Positions 29,336-41,520 are shown, counted from the stretch's first letter. The stretch: DNA of 64,000 bases from Enoplolaimus lenunculus (GCA_030248215.1 JASANG010002091.1:1-64000); one strand, 5' to 3'. A program made the numbers and translations. The notes: generated by a model not told the origin, from the sequence alone.

Positions 29336-30078
29336 CTGGACTCGTGGTCAGAAGGCAGTAAAAGTCGGAACTCACCGGTTCAAAATTTGGATTTTATGGC
29401 TTGGAATGCTTAAAAATTTACGTCAATACAGACCCGTAGCCAGAGGGTGTACAGAGAGACTAAGGCACCCATGAAAAAATTTTGGCCTTCTCGAAAAGTT
29501 CGGTCCTGCCTGTAAGCATTGGAAAATCAGGGGTACTGAAGTTAGTAAATATTTTTACCACCCTTGGAGATTATATTTTTTACCCGCGGATATATATACC
29601 CTCGCAAAATTTTTTAACTATCCGCCTTTACCCGCACAATGTTCCTTTACATTTACCCGCTCTTATTTTTTCTTCTGCGTTCAATATCAATACAATTGTG
29701 CAATTTTTGACCGGACTATTTTTCACTCATACGATAAAAACAGCTTAAAAATTCAAGTTTGGCACGTTATTTGGTTTAAAGGTTATGAAAATTTTCGATT
29801 GCATTGAAAACTTACTACACGGAAATACTGGCAATTGACCAGGTACATTCGACTTTAACGGCAAACTTTCATATTTGCTCAACATAACCGAACTCAAAGT
29901 GAACGGTAGATAACGCAGTAAACCAATCATGAACCATAGTTGAGTTGAATGGAACTTGTGTAACACAAACATAATAAATAAGGTTTTTTAATCATATCAT
30001 TTTAGGTTATTTTCATTGGTTGCTTTAGAGCTAGCGTAAGCATTACTGATTTGCTAGACAAATAGCAAACTCTCACCA

Positions 30079-30480
30079 TACACTGCAAAAAACGATGAGT
30101 CAAATTGACGCTGAGTGAGTTGATTTTAACTCAGAATGAGTTATATCACTCAATCTAAGTTACAATTATCAGAACTCTGAATTGTGAGTTGATTTAACTC
30201 AATCTGAGTTAACTAATCATCTCACCAGGATTCAACTCAACTCATAGTGAGTTTTAATGCTTATTGTTTAAGAAAAACTAACTCTCTGGCTGAGTTGATC
30301 ATTCAACTCATAGGGATTTACAGTGTACACATATTGAGACAAATTTGACTCCGCCAGAGTCAAACATGCGATTCAGTGAGTCGAATTTGAATCTGGCGGG
30401 TTCGACATTGATTCGGTTTGTGTAGTCCCGTAGAGCCTATTTCGGAGAAAGTCAATTTGACTCAACATTTTTTGCAGTGT
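30079..30480. mobile_element. ACTGCAAAA MITE interrupted by an ACTCAG-type MITE
   Basis: The outer element starts ACACTGCAAAAAACGATGAG at 30080 and ends TTTTTTGCAGTGT at 30480. Between about 30108 and 30329 it is interrupted by an ACTGTAAATT-family element (GTGAGTTGATTTTAACTCAG ... GGGATTTACAGTGTA). This shows that the ACTCAG family was still moving after the ACTGCAAAA copy had landed. Confidence 0.75.
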
Positions 30481-30482
30481 AT

Positions 30483-30585
30483 GGTTGCGCTATACTATTC
30501 TGTGCCGCGTTACGCCGCGCATCATTGCATGTTTTTAATTTTTTCAAATGACGTGCGGCACAACGCGGCGAGTATAGCGCAACCC
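30483..30585. mobile_element. Short MITE with GGTTGCGCTATACT ends
   Basis: The ends are GGTTGCGCTATACT and AGTATAGCGCAACC, exact complements. The interior is rich in GCGGCG. The same termini bound the larger copy at 60036-60262. Confidence 0.75.
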
Positions 30586-30722
30586 ATGTATCATAGTACA
30601 AATTTAATAGAAAACTTGTGTTTATCTTGAGCCTTGGCAAAACTTTTGAATTAAGAGAACGGTGGCTATGGGTATCCATGTCAGCGCTTCAATCCACAAT
30701 TGCAAACTAACTCGTATATACA

Positions 30723-30930
30723 TACACTGCAAAAAATGGTGAGTCAAATTGACTCTCTCCGAAATAGGTTCTATGGGACTACACAAACTGAGTCAAATCT
30801 GACTCCGCAGAGTCAAATTCGACTCACTGAGTATTGCACGTTTGACTTTGGCGAAGTCGAATTTGACTCACTTTGTGTAGTACCGAAAAGCTTATTTCGG
30901 AGCAATTTGACTCACCATTTTTTGCAGTGT
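30723..30930. mobile_element. Palindromic MITE, ACTGCAAAA family
   Basis: Flanked by TA on both sides, with ends CACTGCAAAAAATGGTGAGT and ...CATTTTTTGCAGTG. It is a clean copy, useful as a family reference. Confidence 0.8.
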
Positions 30931-31344
30931 AGGATGCAACCGGAATCCCGGTTGCGTATTTTTCACCTTCCGGTTCCGGCAAATTTTAACCGGAGTTAAA
31001 CATTCTGATACTAAATTTTGGTCGGTCAAGACTAGAATTTAACTAAAAAAATGACGATAAAAATAAATAGATTTCTTCAGCATCGTATATATAAGACTTG
31101 TAAATCACCAAAAATAAAACACCGAAGGTACCTAGATTTCGCTTCCGTGGATTATGAAAATCTAAACTACAGCATATTATGTACATGCCTATGTTCAACT
31201 AAGGTTATTTCAGCAATTATAGCAAAAAAAAAAGAAAATTAAATGAACTTTTCGGTGGCATATATTCTCAACTTTTTATGCTTTCAGGTCCGGAAATTTT
31301 TTCAAACTCCGCTTCCGGTAAACTGTAATTTCGGTTGCACCCTG
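30931..31344. mobile_element. hAT-like MITE with AGGATGCAACCGG ends
   Basis: The ends are AGGATGCAACCGGAAT and ...ATTTCGGTTGCACCCTG, with CCGGTTCCGG-type subterminal motifs. Relatives: 46172-46585, 47746-48211, 49813-50195 and 53167-53560. Confidence 0.65.
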
Positions 31345-31781
31345 ATATCTATAACGTATTGAAGCACTTTAATGCACCCCGTTGAATATTCAAAGTAACC
31401 TGGTCCGTTTCCCTTCGTTAGGAAACCTCCATCAGAAACAGTTTTAATGTTTAACCTAATCCAACGTTTAACTGACCAATCAATATTTCAATAATAATAG
31501 TTTTGACGAAAATGACCTACTTTCAAACTTATATTCGAGTTCAATAGAGCAAAACTACGCAATACTCAGTGGTTATTTTTTGTTTGAACATATTAATCCA
31601 CGCAGTTTACTAAAATAGCATTTGTTAGCTGTAATTTCACAACTGAAAAATAGGGCATGCGTTATGTTCTAATTTAGTTAAAATTAGTAATATATATGCA
31701 ATACGGATATCTTTTATAATAACATTTCAAAAAGCAGGGTAATCCAAAACCGAGAACGGTTGCTTGAGGGTCTTGGTACTG

Positions 31782-32220
31782 TGCTGACCCGAATAAGAGG
31801 GTTGTTGGGTAATAAGAGGAGGGGTCCCATTTTGAGTCCAAATCAATAGGTCCGTATCCCTAATAAGAGTCCGTAAGCGGATAGAGTCCCTAAATCCTAA
31901 TTAGAGTCCATGAAGATGAGTTATTCCTAATTGTAGTGCATAAATGACACCAGGACCATATATATATAAATTTGAGTTCGAATTTTTAAGGCCTTAAATT
32001 TTGAAAGTACATCCCAAACTATAACCTTGCATTATAGCTCAAGCTATTGCCGCAAGACAAATAAACGTTTAATTCAACGGATAGTTGTAGCACCGGATAT
32101 ATATCAGTAACGAAGTGTGACAGAGCGTGGCTTAATAATAAATAATAGTCCGTAACCGAATAACAAGGGGGATACCCTCTGGAGAGGCCAAATAAATATC
32201 AGTCCCCCCTCAATGCAGTA
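31782..32220. mobile_element. CCCGAATAAGAGG-type MITE
   Basis: It starts GACCCGAATAAGAGGGTTGT. The right part contains CTCTGGAGAGGCCAAATAAA and ATCAGTCCCCCCTC as in the copies at 26517 and 38711. The last bases are lost. Confidence 0.6.
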
Positions 32221-32283
32221 TTGTTTTAGATTCGTTGAACACAGTTCCATGGTCCTTTTCGGCACAACATTTTTAAAGTCGTT

Positions 32284-32525
32284 CAGACTGTAAATTCCAG
32301 TGAGTTGATTATTAATCAACTCAGAGAGAGAATAATTAGTTATTTCTGGTTATTTCTGAGTTAATAACAGGAAACGTTAACTCGCTGTGAGTTGATTTAA
32401 TTAATTAACTCAGAATGAATTAAATCAATTCAGAATTCTGAGTACTGAAAGACCTTGAGCTCAGACCTCTGAGCGAATTCAACTGATTCTGAGTTAAAAT
32501 CAACTAACTGAAATTTACACTGCAG
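32284..32525. mobile_element. Palindromic MITE, ACTGTAAATT family
   Basis: Ends GACTGTAAATTCCAGTGAGT and ...CTGAAATTTACACTGCAG, with the usual ACTCAGAATGA arms. Confidence 0.7.
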
Positions 32526-32805
32526 CTTGTAGAACTTCGAACCAGGTTCTATCAGTTCATAAAACATTTATTCGAGCTTCTCAGTTGGTTCGATTCAGTG
32601 ATTTTTTCGATATTCTTGTGTCATTCTGTTCAGCAGAACTTGTTCTGAGCTCTTGCGTTGTACGCTTTGTTAAAACTTTTTCCTGTCCTTCGGCTGGTAA
32701 ACTTTATCTGAGGTATGCCAGGCAAAAATTAGTCTAAACCTTACGTTATTGCTGTCCCACAGAAAAACGAGCAAAAACCTGATTTGTTTCTTTGGATAGC
32801 TTTGG

Positions 32806-32940
32806 CCCACGCATGGAACAGGGTCGGAACGATTTCCCGCGGGTTTGTAGTGGAGTATTAGCTTAAGCTTTAGGCTAATCTTTTTTGCTTAGGCTTAGGT
32901 ATAAGCTCATTCGGCCCATGTTACTATAAAGGCCGTCCCA
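32806..32940 (-). mobile_element. GGCC-type MITE ends, two overlapping variants
   Basis: It starts GGCCCACGCATGGAACAGGG and has TTAGGC-like sequence. It is interrupted at 32913 by a new terminus, GGCCCATGTTACTATAAAGG, of the ATGTTAC variant. Confidence 0.5.
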
Positions 32941-32965
32941 ATTTCCCGGCACAGAAATATACCCG

Positions 32966-32968
<3 letters not shown>

Positions 32969-33040
<72 letters not shown>
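32969..33040. repeat. (TA)n microsatellite at the end of a Penelope-like copy
   Basis: About 36 TA units. It abuts the 3' end of the minus-strand Penelope-like copy. A much shorter TA-rich stretch stands at the same point of the plus-strand copy (37914-37936). Confidence 0.95.
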
Positions 33041-33043
<3 letters not shown>

Positions 33044-33059
33044 GACAAGGTTGCAGTGT

Positions 33060-35990
33060 ATATTAAATAATAAATAAATAAAACTGTCATAATTGGCGAG
33101 ATAGTAACTAAACCAAAGAATTAGGAGCCGTTAAGTAAAAATTTTAAAACTAAACACTTTAGTTTGTATGTTTAGTTTAGGCTGGTGGCTACGGATGAAG
33201 ATCGACTCGAGTACATGGAGTGCGAACTTGGATCCGATTTGGTGTGGTTGGGGGGGTAACCTGGCCAAAATTGAAAAATCATCGAAATTGCAATCGTGAT
33301 TGGTTTCGTTGCAATGGTTTGAAATTGCTGACTTGAGTTTCAATGTGGAAATAGTAGCAATTCCGGTTCGATCGGAAACTTGTTTATGTTCACAATAACG
33401 CTTATATAATTGGCGGTTCGTAGAACCTATATAGTCCAACTTACAGTTGGAACATTCGTATTTATAGACAACGTTAGAGTGAAGTGATTTAGGTTGGGGG
33501 TCTTTAATTTTAAGGTAATTGCGAATTTTTGCACCGCTATAAAAAACTGTGCGTAATTCAAGGCCGTATTTATTAAAACATTGGCGAAATAGCAGTTGAA
33601 TCTGTTTTTTCAACACCAAACTATGAGAACCAAAGAATGGTATTTTCAAAACTATAAACTGCACCTTTTTTGACATTTCGCTGTCATTTCTTGAAGATGA
33701 CGTTTCACCGGATGATTGGAGCGTTTGCCTGGCATGGTCGTTAGAAGCTGTTGAACCGGATGAATTTTGTGAAACAATAATATGATCGTTGAGATCGTTA
33801 TGAGCCGTATTAGCAGTGTTCTGGTCTGAATGAAAATTAAGGAGTGACGTATCACTAAGATTAACATCAGGGCCGAGTTTTTGTTGTACAAATTTACTAC
33901 AAACTCGGTTGATGATTTTTGAAGGGAAATTGTTCGTACGGAAGGAACAGTGATTTAAGAAAGTGAATTTCATTATTGATACTGTGCAAACTAGAAGAAA
34001 TTGCAAAGCATCTAAAAAGGAGACATTCGATAAGGTTCGTTTTGAACCTTAATGGTAAGAAGGTGTGATAGTTCATAATCTGGTTTGAGTATGTACTTTT
34101 CCGGTAAATGCCTGTAGACACTTTACCAGTGGTCGGGTCTCTGTGAATATTTACGTCAAGAAATGAAATTTTATTTTCAACTTCAATTTCTCTTGTAAAT
34201 TTTATTTTCGGGTGCTTACTATTGAGTAAGCTTAAAAATTTATCGGATTGCTCAATTGAGTCAAAAACTACAAAAGTGTCATCTACATATCTCTTGTAGA
34301 ATTTGGGTTTGAATTCAATGGGGCAGGAATTTAGTATTTCATTTTCGAACCAAACCATGAATATGTTGGCTAATACGGGACCTAACGGAGATCCCATTGC
34401 TACGCCGTCTGTTTGCGAATAGATTGCGTTATTAAATACAAACTTTAGATTAAGTGTGCATATTCTAATTGCTTTAAGCAATAAATCCAAAGGTAATGTT
34501 GATTGAAATTTAGATTGCTCAAAGGCGGTGGCTATAATTTCAAGTGTGCTATCAGGAATATTTGTAAACAGGGAAGAGACGTCAAATGAAACCATTATGC
34601 TGGATTTCAAATTAAGCTTACAAACTTCATTGACAAACTCAAACGAAGAGTTAACAGTATACTCACCAAGGCTAATTGGTTTGAGAATTTTGTCAACGAA
34701 TTGAGCCAAACTGTGGCATGGAGACCCAATTGCTGACATAATTGGACGTAGGGGGACGTTTTCTTTATGAGTTTTTGGCAACCCATAAAGTACTGGGAAA
34801 TTCGACCCCGAGGGGTTGAGTTTCGATGCTGTGGGTTGTGAGATAGCGTCAACTTTGAGACAATCTGAAACAAATGCTCTAACTGTTTCTTCAAAGTTAA
34901 CCAGATATTTATATAGGTTGGTTGTATCATTATCAACTTTTTGAAAAACCTCTGGGTTGTCTAAGAGGTTGTTCATTTTGTCCACGTAGGAGGGACGATC
35001 TAGTATAACAAGCCCATTCCCTTTATCAGGTTTAGAAATAAATAGGGATGGGTCGTTACAAATAGTTTTGAGTGCTGAGATTGAATTTTTTGAAATGTTG
35101 GGGGGCATGGGAAACGCTTTAAATTATTGATAGCCGTGGTAGTATACTGTCTGAGTTTGTCACAGAAGTTAAACGGGAGGCATGTAAATTCACCAGCTTT
35201 CTGAAAACGAGACGCGAAAAGCTCCGACTCCAAAATAACCCGGTTGAAATCAACTTTACTAGCGGAGGGAACAAAACCGGGGCCAAGGCTGAGAGCGGTC
35301 CTTTCAATTTCAGTTAGTTCATGTTGTGATAGGTTAACAATAACATTAGCTAAGTTAAGACGATCATACCTGCGTCCATGCGTCGCTGATAGTCTTGTTA
35401 GCTTCTTGTGGTGGGCTAGTTGAATTTTGTTCCGTTTGAATTCGATGTTCCATTTTATATAGGAACTAAGGATAAATTTATCAAGGTATGGGAGATTATT
35501 TTGGATCCATTTACTTGATTCCAAAATAATCTTATTGAAATTTCGGATATTAGTTTCCTTGTTTTTAATTTCATTCTTTAGAATCTGGAAATTAAAAACC
35601 CGACGGTTACGGATATTTCTATTGATTGCTGGGTTCCTCAATTTGAGGAATGCAGGAACCAACGATAGGTCAATGCAGTTTTTTAGAAATTTGATATCCT
35701 CTTCCGCCTTCATTGAGCGGGCGGCTGAGTTGATCCAAAGTCTAAATTTTGCTAAAGCCAGGGAGCCATGTTTTGTGCGTAGACCATTGAACAGGCCTGA
35801 GCCAAATTGAGCAGTTACTAAAGCCATGACTGAATTAATTGCTGCTTGTGAGGTTGCATTGTTAGAGATATCAGGGTTTGAAATCGGAAAGTTACCGCTG
35901 GATGCCATTGGACACGGAAAATAAACCCCGGAAATAAAGTACAAATAAATGACAGTTAATAAGAGAAAAAACAACAGGTATATGTGTGTG
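33060..35990 (-). mobile_element. Penelope-like retroelement, near full length, minus strand
   Basis: On the minus strand an N-terminal region (ATG near 35907, MASSGNFPISNPD) leads into a Penelope-type reverse transcriptase and then a GIY-YIG endonuclease. RT landmarks are YGLPKTHKENVPLRP, GVAMGSPLGPVLANIFM and the catalytic YVDDTFV. The endonuclease begins YKYECSNCKLDYIGSTNRQL and has the linked EHK. The family normally encodes RT and endonuclease in one protein; here the reading frame is broken in about two places, so this copy is probably inactive. The 3' end meets the (TA)n tract. Confidence 0.85.
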
Positions 35991-36138
35991 TTGTGTGGTA
36001 CAGGTTGAGCTGCACCGAGTTAACGATTAGAGCTAAGTGTAAGCAAGCACAGCGGTTAGAATAGTTTTGACTAGCTAGGTGGTTATCACAAAAGTGAAAT
36101 TTGCAAGATTGGTTTTGATATATTTTACGTTTAACAAC

Positions 36139-37915
36139 CCACAGCATCGAAACTCAACCCCTCGGGGTCGAATTTCCCAGTACTTTATGGGTTGCCAAAA
36201 ACTCATAAAGAAAACGTCCCCCTACGTCCAATTATGTCAGCAATTGGGTCTCCATGCCACAGTTTGGCTCAATTCGTTCACAAAATTCTCAAACCAATTA
36301 GCCTTGGTGAGTATACTGTTAACTCTTCGTTTCAGTTTGTCAATGAAGTTTGTAAGCTTAATTTGAAATCCAGCATAATGGTTTCATTTGACGTCTCTTC
36401 CCTGTTTACAAATATTCCTATTGATAGCACACTTGAAATTATAGCCACCGCCTTTGAGCAATCTAAATTTCAATCAACATTACCTTTGGATTTATTGCTT
36501 AAAGCAATTAGAATATGCACACTTAATCTAAAGTTTGTATTTAATAACGCAATCTATTCGCAAATAGACGGCGTAGCAATGGGATCTCCGTTAGGTCCCG
36601 TATTAGCCAACATATTCATGGTTTGGTTCGAAAATGAAATACTAAATTCCTGCCCCATTGAATTCAAACCCAAATTCTACAAGAGATATGTAGATGACAC
36701 TTTTGTAGTTTTTGACTCAATTGAGCAATCCGATAAATTTTTAAGCTTACTCAATAGTAAGCACCCAAAAATAAAATTTACTAGAGAAATTGAAGATGAA
36801 AATAAAATTTCATTTCTTGACGTAAATATTCACAGAGACCCGACCACTGGTAAAGTGTCTACAGGCATTTACCGGAAAAGTACATACTCAAACCAGATTA
36901 TGAACTATCACACCTTCTTACCATTAAGGTTCAAAACGAACCTTATCGAATGTCTCCTTTTTAGATGCTTTGCAATTTCTTCTAGTTTGCACAGTATCAA
37001 TAATGAAATTCACTTTCTTAAATCACTGTTCCGTACGAACAATTTCCCTTCAAAAATCATCAACCGAGTTTGTAGTAAATTTGTACAACAAAAACTCGGC
37101 CCTGATGTTAATCTTAGTGATACGTCACTCCTTAATTTTCATTCAGACCAGAACACTGCTAATACGGCTCATAACGATCTCAACGATCATATTATTGTTT
37201 CACAAAATTCATCCGGTTCAACAGCTTCTAACCACCATGCCAGGCAAACGCTCCAATCATCCGGTGAAACGTCATCTTCAAGAAATGACAGCGAAATGTC
37301 AAAACAGGTGCAGTTTATAGTTTTGAAAATACCATTCTTTGGTTCTCATAGTTTGGTGTTGAAAAAACAGATTCAACTGCTATTTCGCCAATGTTTTAAT
37401 AAGTACGGCCTTAAATTACGCACAGTTTTTTATAGCGGTGCAAAAATTCGCAATTACCTTAAAATTAAAGACCCCCAACCTAAATCAGTTCACTCTAACG
37501 TTGTCTATAAATACGAATGTTCCAACTGTAAGTTGGACTATATAGGTTCTACGAACCGCCAATTATATAAGCGTTATTGTGAACATAAATAAGTTTCCGA
37601 TCGAACCGGAATTGCTACTATTTCCACATTGAAACTCAAGTCAGCAATTTCAAACCATTGCAACGAAACCAATCACGATTGCAATTTCGATGATTTTTCA
37701 ATTTTGGCCAAGTTACCCCCCCCCCCCCAACCACACCAAATCGGATCCAAGTTCGCACTCCATGTACTCGAGTCGATCTTCATCCGTAGCCACCAGCCTA
37801 AACTAAACATACAAACTAAAGTGTTTAGTTTTAAAATTTTTACTTAACGGCTCCTAATTCTTTGGTTTAGTTACTATCTCGCCAATTATGACAGTTTTAT
37901 TTATTTATTATTTAA
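36139..37915 (+). mobile_element. Penelope-like retroelement, 5'-truncated, plus strand
   Basis: A second copy of the same family in opposite orientation. It begins inside the RT domain at the point matching about 34840 of the other copy and is nearly identical to it from there to the end. RT motifs (GVAMGSPLGPVLAN, YVDDTFV) and the YECSNCKLDYIGSTNRQ endonuclease core are visible. The endonuclease region is broken about once. High identity of the two copies means they are recent or were homogenised. Confidence 0.85.
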
Positions 37916-37935
37916 TATATATATGTATATATATG

Positions 37936-38000
37936 AACTGTTCCATTTGTCCCATCTGTCCCACTGTCTCATCTGTCCCATCTGTTCCAACTGTCCCAAT
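37936..38000 (+). repeat. Short CTGTCCCAT-type tandem repeat
   Basis: About six imperfect units of TCTGTCCCAT/ACTGTCCCA lie just after the plus-strand Penelope-like copy. Confidence 0.7.
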
Positions 38001-38059
38001 TATATTTTTTGTATGTACTCCTGGTACATTGCTGTCCCGGAAAAATGGGACGGGTACTA

Positions 38060-38194
38060 ACGGCCTTTAGGGTAACATTGGCCAGCTCATTCTAATGCTT
38101 TTAGGCTTAGGTATAAAAGCTCATTCTAACGCTAGACTAATAGGCTTAGGAATACGCTTATACTACTGGTCCAGCCCTGTTCTATACATTGGCC
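38060..38194 (-). mobile_element. GGCC-type MITE with mismatched termini
   Basis: The left side carries the ATGTTAC-type end in reverse (GGGTAACATTGGCC), while the right end is the GTTCTATACATTGGCC type. TTAGGC hexamers lie between. It may be a recombinant or two abutting copies. Confidence 0.5.
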
Positions 38195-38710
38195 GCTGGC
38201 TTAATATATGCTGCTTTGATGGTGTATTGATCAAGATTATAAATTGTTACTAGCCGCCATTTTTAACACAGGGGGTGCGTGACTTTTATCGTTGTCTCCA
38301 GGTATCCGATCTTTCTATAGGGCAGTAAATCTTTTTGCCAGTTTTCCAATGGATGGTTTAACGGAAATATTTTCGCAAATGATTTCATTACTTATGCAGA
38401 AAGTACGGTCGTTCTCAGAAGAATCACAATTCTATTTTTGTTAACTTTGTCTGCGTTTCACTTACACACATCTTTCGAATGGCAAATAAAATATCCGTTT
38501 TGAACCCTCTGTTGGGCAGCCACCACCGCCACAGTTTCTGTTCCCGTAAAATACTGGGTGTAATACGGTATTGAACGGACCCTGTTTTATACGTGGCTAA
38601 ATTGATGTTTCGCGTTTTCAGGTCAATGTAAAGAACATCAGGGGAGGAACGGTATTATAAGCATATTCAAGCCTGTACAGATGCATTTGCATTCGCAATC
38701 TTCGAAGCCA

Positions 38711-39116
38711 TAGTGCAGTGACCTGAATAAAAGGGAAGTTAATAAAAAGGGGTCGCCATTTTGAGTCCCAACCAATAGAACGTTTCTCTATAAGACTCCG
38801 TAAGACGATAGAGTTCCTAAACAATATAATTAAGAGTCCATAAATGTCAATTATCCCCAGTTGTAGTGCATAAATGACCCCAAGCCCAAATAAAGTTGAG
38901 TTCGAAACAGTAAAGCATATTTAAATTTGGAAAGTACATTCCTAAGTATAATCTCGCATCATCGCCCAAGCTTTTGATACAAGACAAATAAACGATTAGT
39001 TCAACGGATAGTTGCAATACCGGATAACAGTTCGTAACCGAATAACATAGGGGGTACTGTGGAGAAGCCAAATATACATCAGTCTCCTCCCCTCTTATCT
39101 ATTCGGGTCACTACAG
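38711..39116. mobile_element. CCCGAATAAGAGG-type MITE, best right end
   Basis: The right end ...CCCCTCTTATCTATTCGGGT followed by CACTACAG is the complement of the family's left end (CAGTGACCCGAATAAGAGGG). The left end here has decayed to GTGACCTGAATAAAAGGG. Confidence 0.7.
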
Positions 39117-40666
39117 TAGGTGAATTGAAATCGTTCAACGTACAATAAGTTCTATCTGATATGGCAGAGTGCACCCGTAGATGAAACATGCTGGAGACGG
39201 AGGTCAAAAAATTTGCCGATGTTGACGCGAAACTGGGTAATGTAAACAATCTGTAATTTGTTAATTTTTGCAAATATATGTTCATAAAAGGTTTTAAATT
39301 TTGGTTTCGGTTTATTTTTTTTAAGAAATCTCGACAATTTGTTCTCAAAATTGTATCAAAACATATAGCCAAAGCACCACATGATACAGATTTCGTAAAA
39401 CTCTAAAACAATTCACTACCGAAATTGCCGGAACCTCCGCTAAAATTTTACTGGAATCGTAGGTAAAATTTCTGCCGGAACCGGCCATCTGGTTGTTCCT
39501 GCTATATAGTTCTCGACCATGTACATATAAGGACCAGACCAAGAGGCTAATGCTTATGTATAGGCCTTCCGCTTAGACTTAGTCGGCTGTCTTTTATAAT
39601 TGGCATGGTTGTTGTGGCTGTAAGGGGTATAACAGTGGTATAAATCAGGCTGAAACGAAGCCGAAAAAACCGGAGCCCGAGATCAATAAATTTTGCCACA
39701 ACCAAAGGCAAAGCAAAATTAGGTCGCAAAAATGACGTTAAAGTCGTAATCTTTGCAATATCCATTGCGAAATTGCCAAGCTTCAATATTTACTCTATTT
39801 GGAATCCCGTGCAAAAACGGCATGCCCTCAAAGGACATGGGTCTGATCTCGATAAGATCATTTATTTTAGCCTACAAAAGTGCCAAATGCCTGCCGGTTC
39901 AGTGTTGACATTCAGTAGAACAAATTTGTAAACACAATCCGTCCGTTCTATAAATAAGTTCATTTACTAAAGCAAACCAAGCGTCAATCATGTGAAGCAG
40001 CAGAAACCTTTAACAAAATCAAAAGTATCACGGCTCACATACAATGACCACCAGCACTCCATATTTGTTCTAAAGTCCGTACTTTCAAATAGACAACTCA
40101 AACCCATAATTAGCGATAGCACAGTGACTAATACTAATATTATTATAACAGTCTGTCCACTAAGCCTAAGTCTAACATAAGTACAAGTCGTATTGTTATC
40201 TCACGTATTGAGTGAAGCTCAGACTAACTCGTAATATGCTCAACCAAAATAACTGGAATGGTTCATATGCTAATTAGCGAGTGTCTTACTATACCAAAGA
40301 CGCTCCGTCAAAACCAACATAATTATACTCATAATAAGAAAAGATAATGACTCCAAATCACATTAGATATCCCACAAACGATATCCATGTTTCTAAAGTC
40401 TACCGGTCTTCTTGTCTCCCAAGGGGTTAGCCCCTACAATATGCCGCATCCATAAACAAAAATATAGTGCACTTAGCCATATCCCTGTTGTTTGAATACC
40501 TTACCACACCTATTAAGAATATATAATATTAAATACCATATTATCAAAAAACTAGAATTTTGAAAAAGATACTTGATCTCAAGGTGTCCGATAAAGGTAA
40601 TGACCAACAGAACAACTAATGTCCAACAAAGTGCCAGCAGTCACACTGATAAAGGTACAAAACGTT
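39117..40666. other. Intergenic, no gene recognised
   Basis: It includes a copy of the ACTACCGAAATTGCCGGAA dispersed repeat (39400-39480) and plain AT-rich sequence. Short frames are present on both strands, without domains or splice partners I can support. Confidence 0.4.
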
Positions 40667-41520
40667 TTAACTTTTTAGACGTCCAGCACGAGCTAAAGCA
40701 GCGTTTGTCTCGGCAACTTCCATTTCAAGTTTGAGTTCAGCAAGACGCTTCTCATAGTCCGTGGTGTCCTTTTTAGATAATCGTCCTTCCTGAATTAACT
40801 GCTCGAGCACTTGTTTTTCCATTGCTGGCACATGTTTCCATAACGGTTTCTCCATTTCAACATTAAACCATTCATCCAAGTCGTTTGGACTTCTAGAATT
40901 GATTAACAACATTGAAATAACAAAACTTCTGAAGTGCTACGAATACGTATATAACACATGAAGTCTAAAAATTACAACTATTTGATACAACCATTAAATA
41001 AGTTTCACATAATATTCCAATTTTACCACCTCAACACTATTTCTAATACAGAACTGTATTACTGACGCAAAATATTTTCTTTTACTTACCTAAATATCAT
41101 GTACATTAGAAAGACAAAAGTTGTTCCAATCCATACCGTTGCCCGTCTGTCAAAGTATTGCTGGGACTGGTAGTAGCTCAAAGGGATGTGGTCAGTTTTA
41201 GCTTTCGCAAAATACTCGGACAAAGCAGGAGGAAGCCCTTCTGCTCGACGAAATGCGATACTATCTGAAAATTTTTCACGCGGTTGCACCATAGTTTCTT
41301 GACCTGTGGTTGCAGCGTTTGATGCATTTGAAGTAGAAGGTGTTTGATCTTCGGGCTCGGATCGATGCTCTTTTGTTAAAGGTGTTGACTTGAGTGGTGG
41401 CTCAGTTGCATAGTTTCTGAGAGCACATACTGCACCCGTAATGTTCTTATACACAGACTTTCCAGAAACGCAAGGGCCAAGATTTGAACAAGTTGGAATA
41501 ATTCCTATTCTAGGAAACAT
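40667..41520 (-). CDS. Single-pass, probably mitochondrial protein (UQCC4/CCSMST1-like?)
   Basis: Two exons on the minus strand, 41520-41090 and 40892-40667, joined over a 197-bp intron with GT-AG ends and phase 2, giving 218 residues from the first ATG. The N-terminus is basic and short on acidic residues (MFPRIGIIPTCSNLGPCVSG), as in a mitochondrial targeting peptide. A Ser/Thr/Pro-rich linker follows (about 47-75). One membrane segment (VWIGTTFVFLMYMIF, about 128-142) precedes SPNDLDEWF and a charged coiled-coil-like tail ending RAGRLKS. The layout of presequence, FSDSIAFRR-like motif, one membrane helix and a short acidic DEW segment resembles UQCC4/CCSMST1, a complex III assembly factor. 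The protein is longer and the match is weak. I am sure of the gene, not of the name. Confidence 0.6.

Noticed and set aside
29814-29972. Signal-peptide-like first exon of the ML gene
   Set aside because: The donor at its end leaves phase 1, while the next exon's available acceptors are phase 0 or 2. Kept only as a candidate.
32875-33090. 71-codon minus-strand frame with a long Ile-Tyr run
   Set aside because: It is the translated (TA)n microsatellite.
39118-39241. Minus-strand terminal exon after a TTACCCAG acceptor
   Set aside because: Only about 26 codons (FRVNIGKFFDLRLQHVSSTG...), with no domain and no partner exon found.
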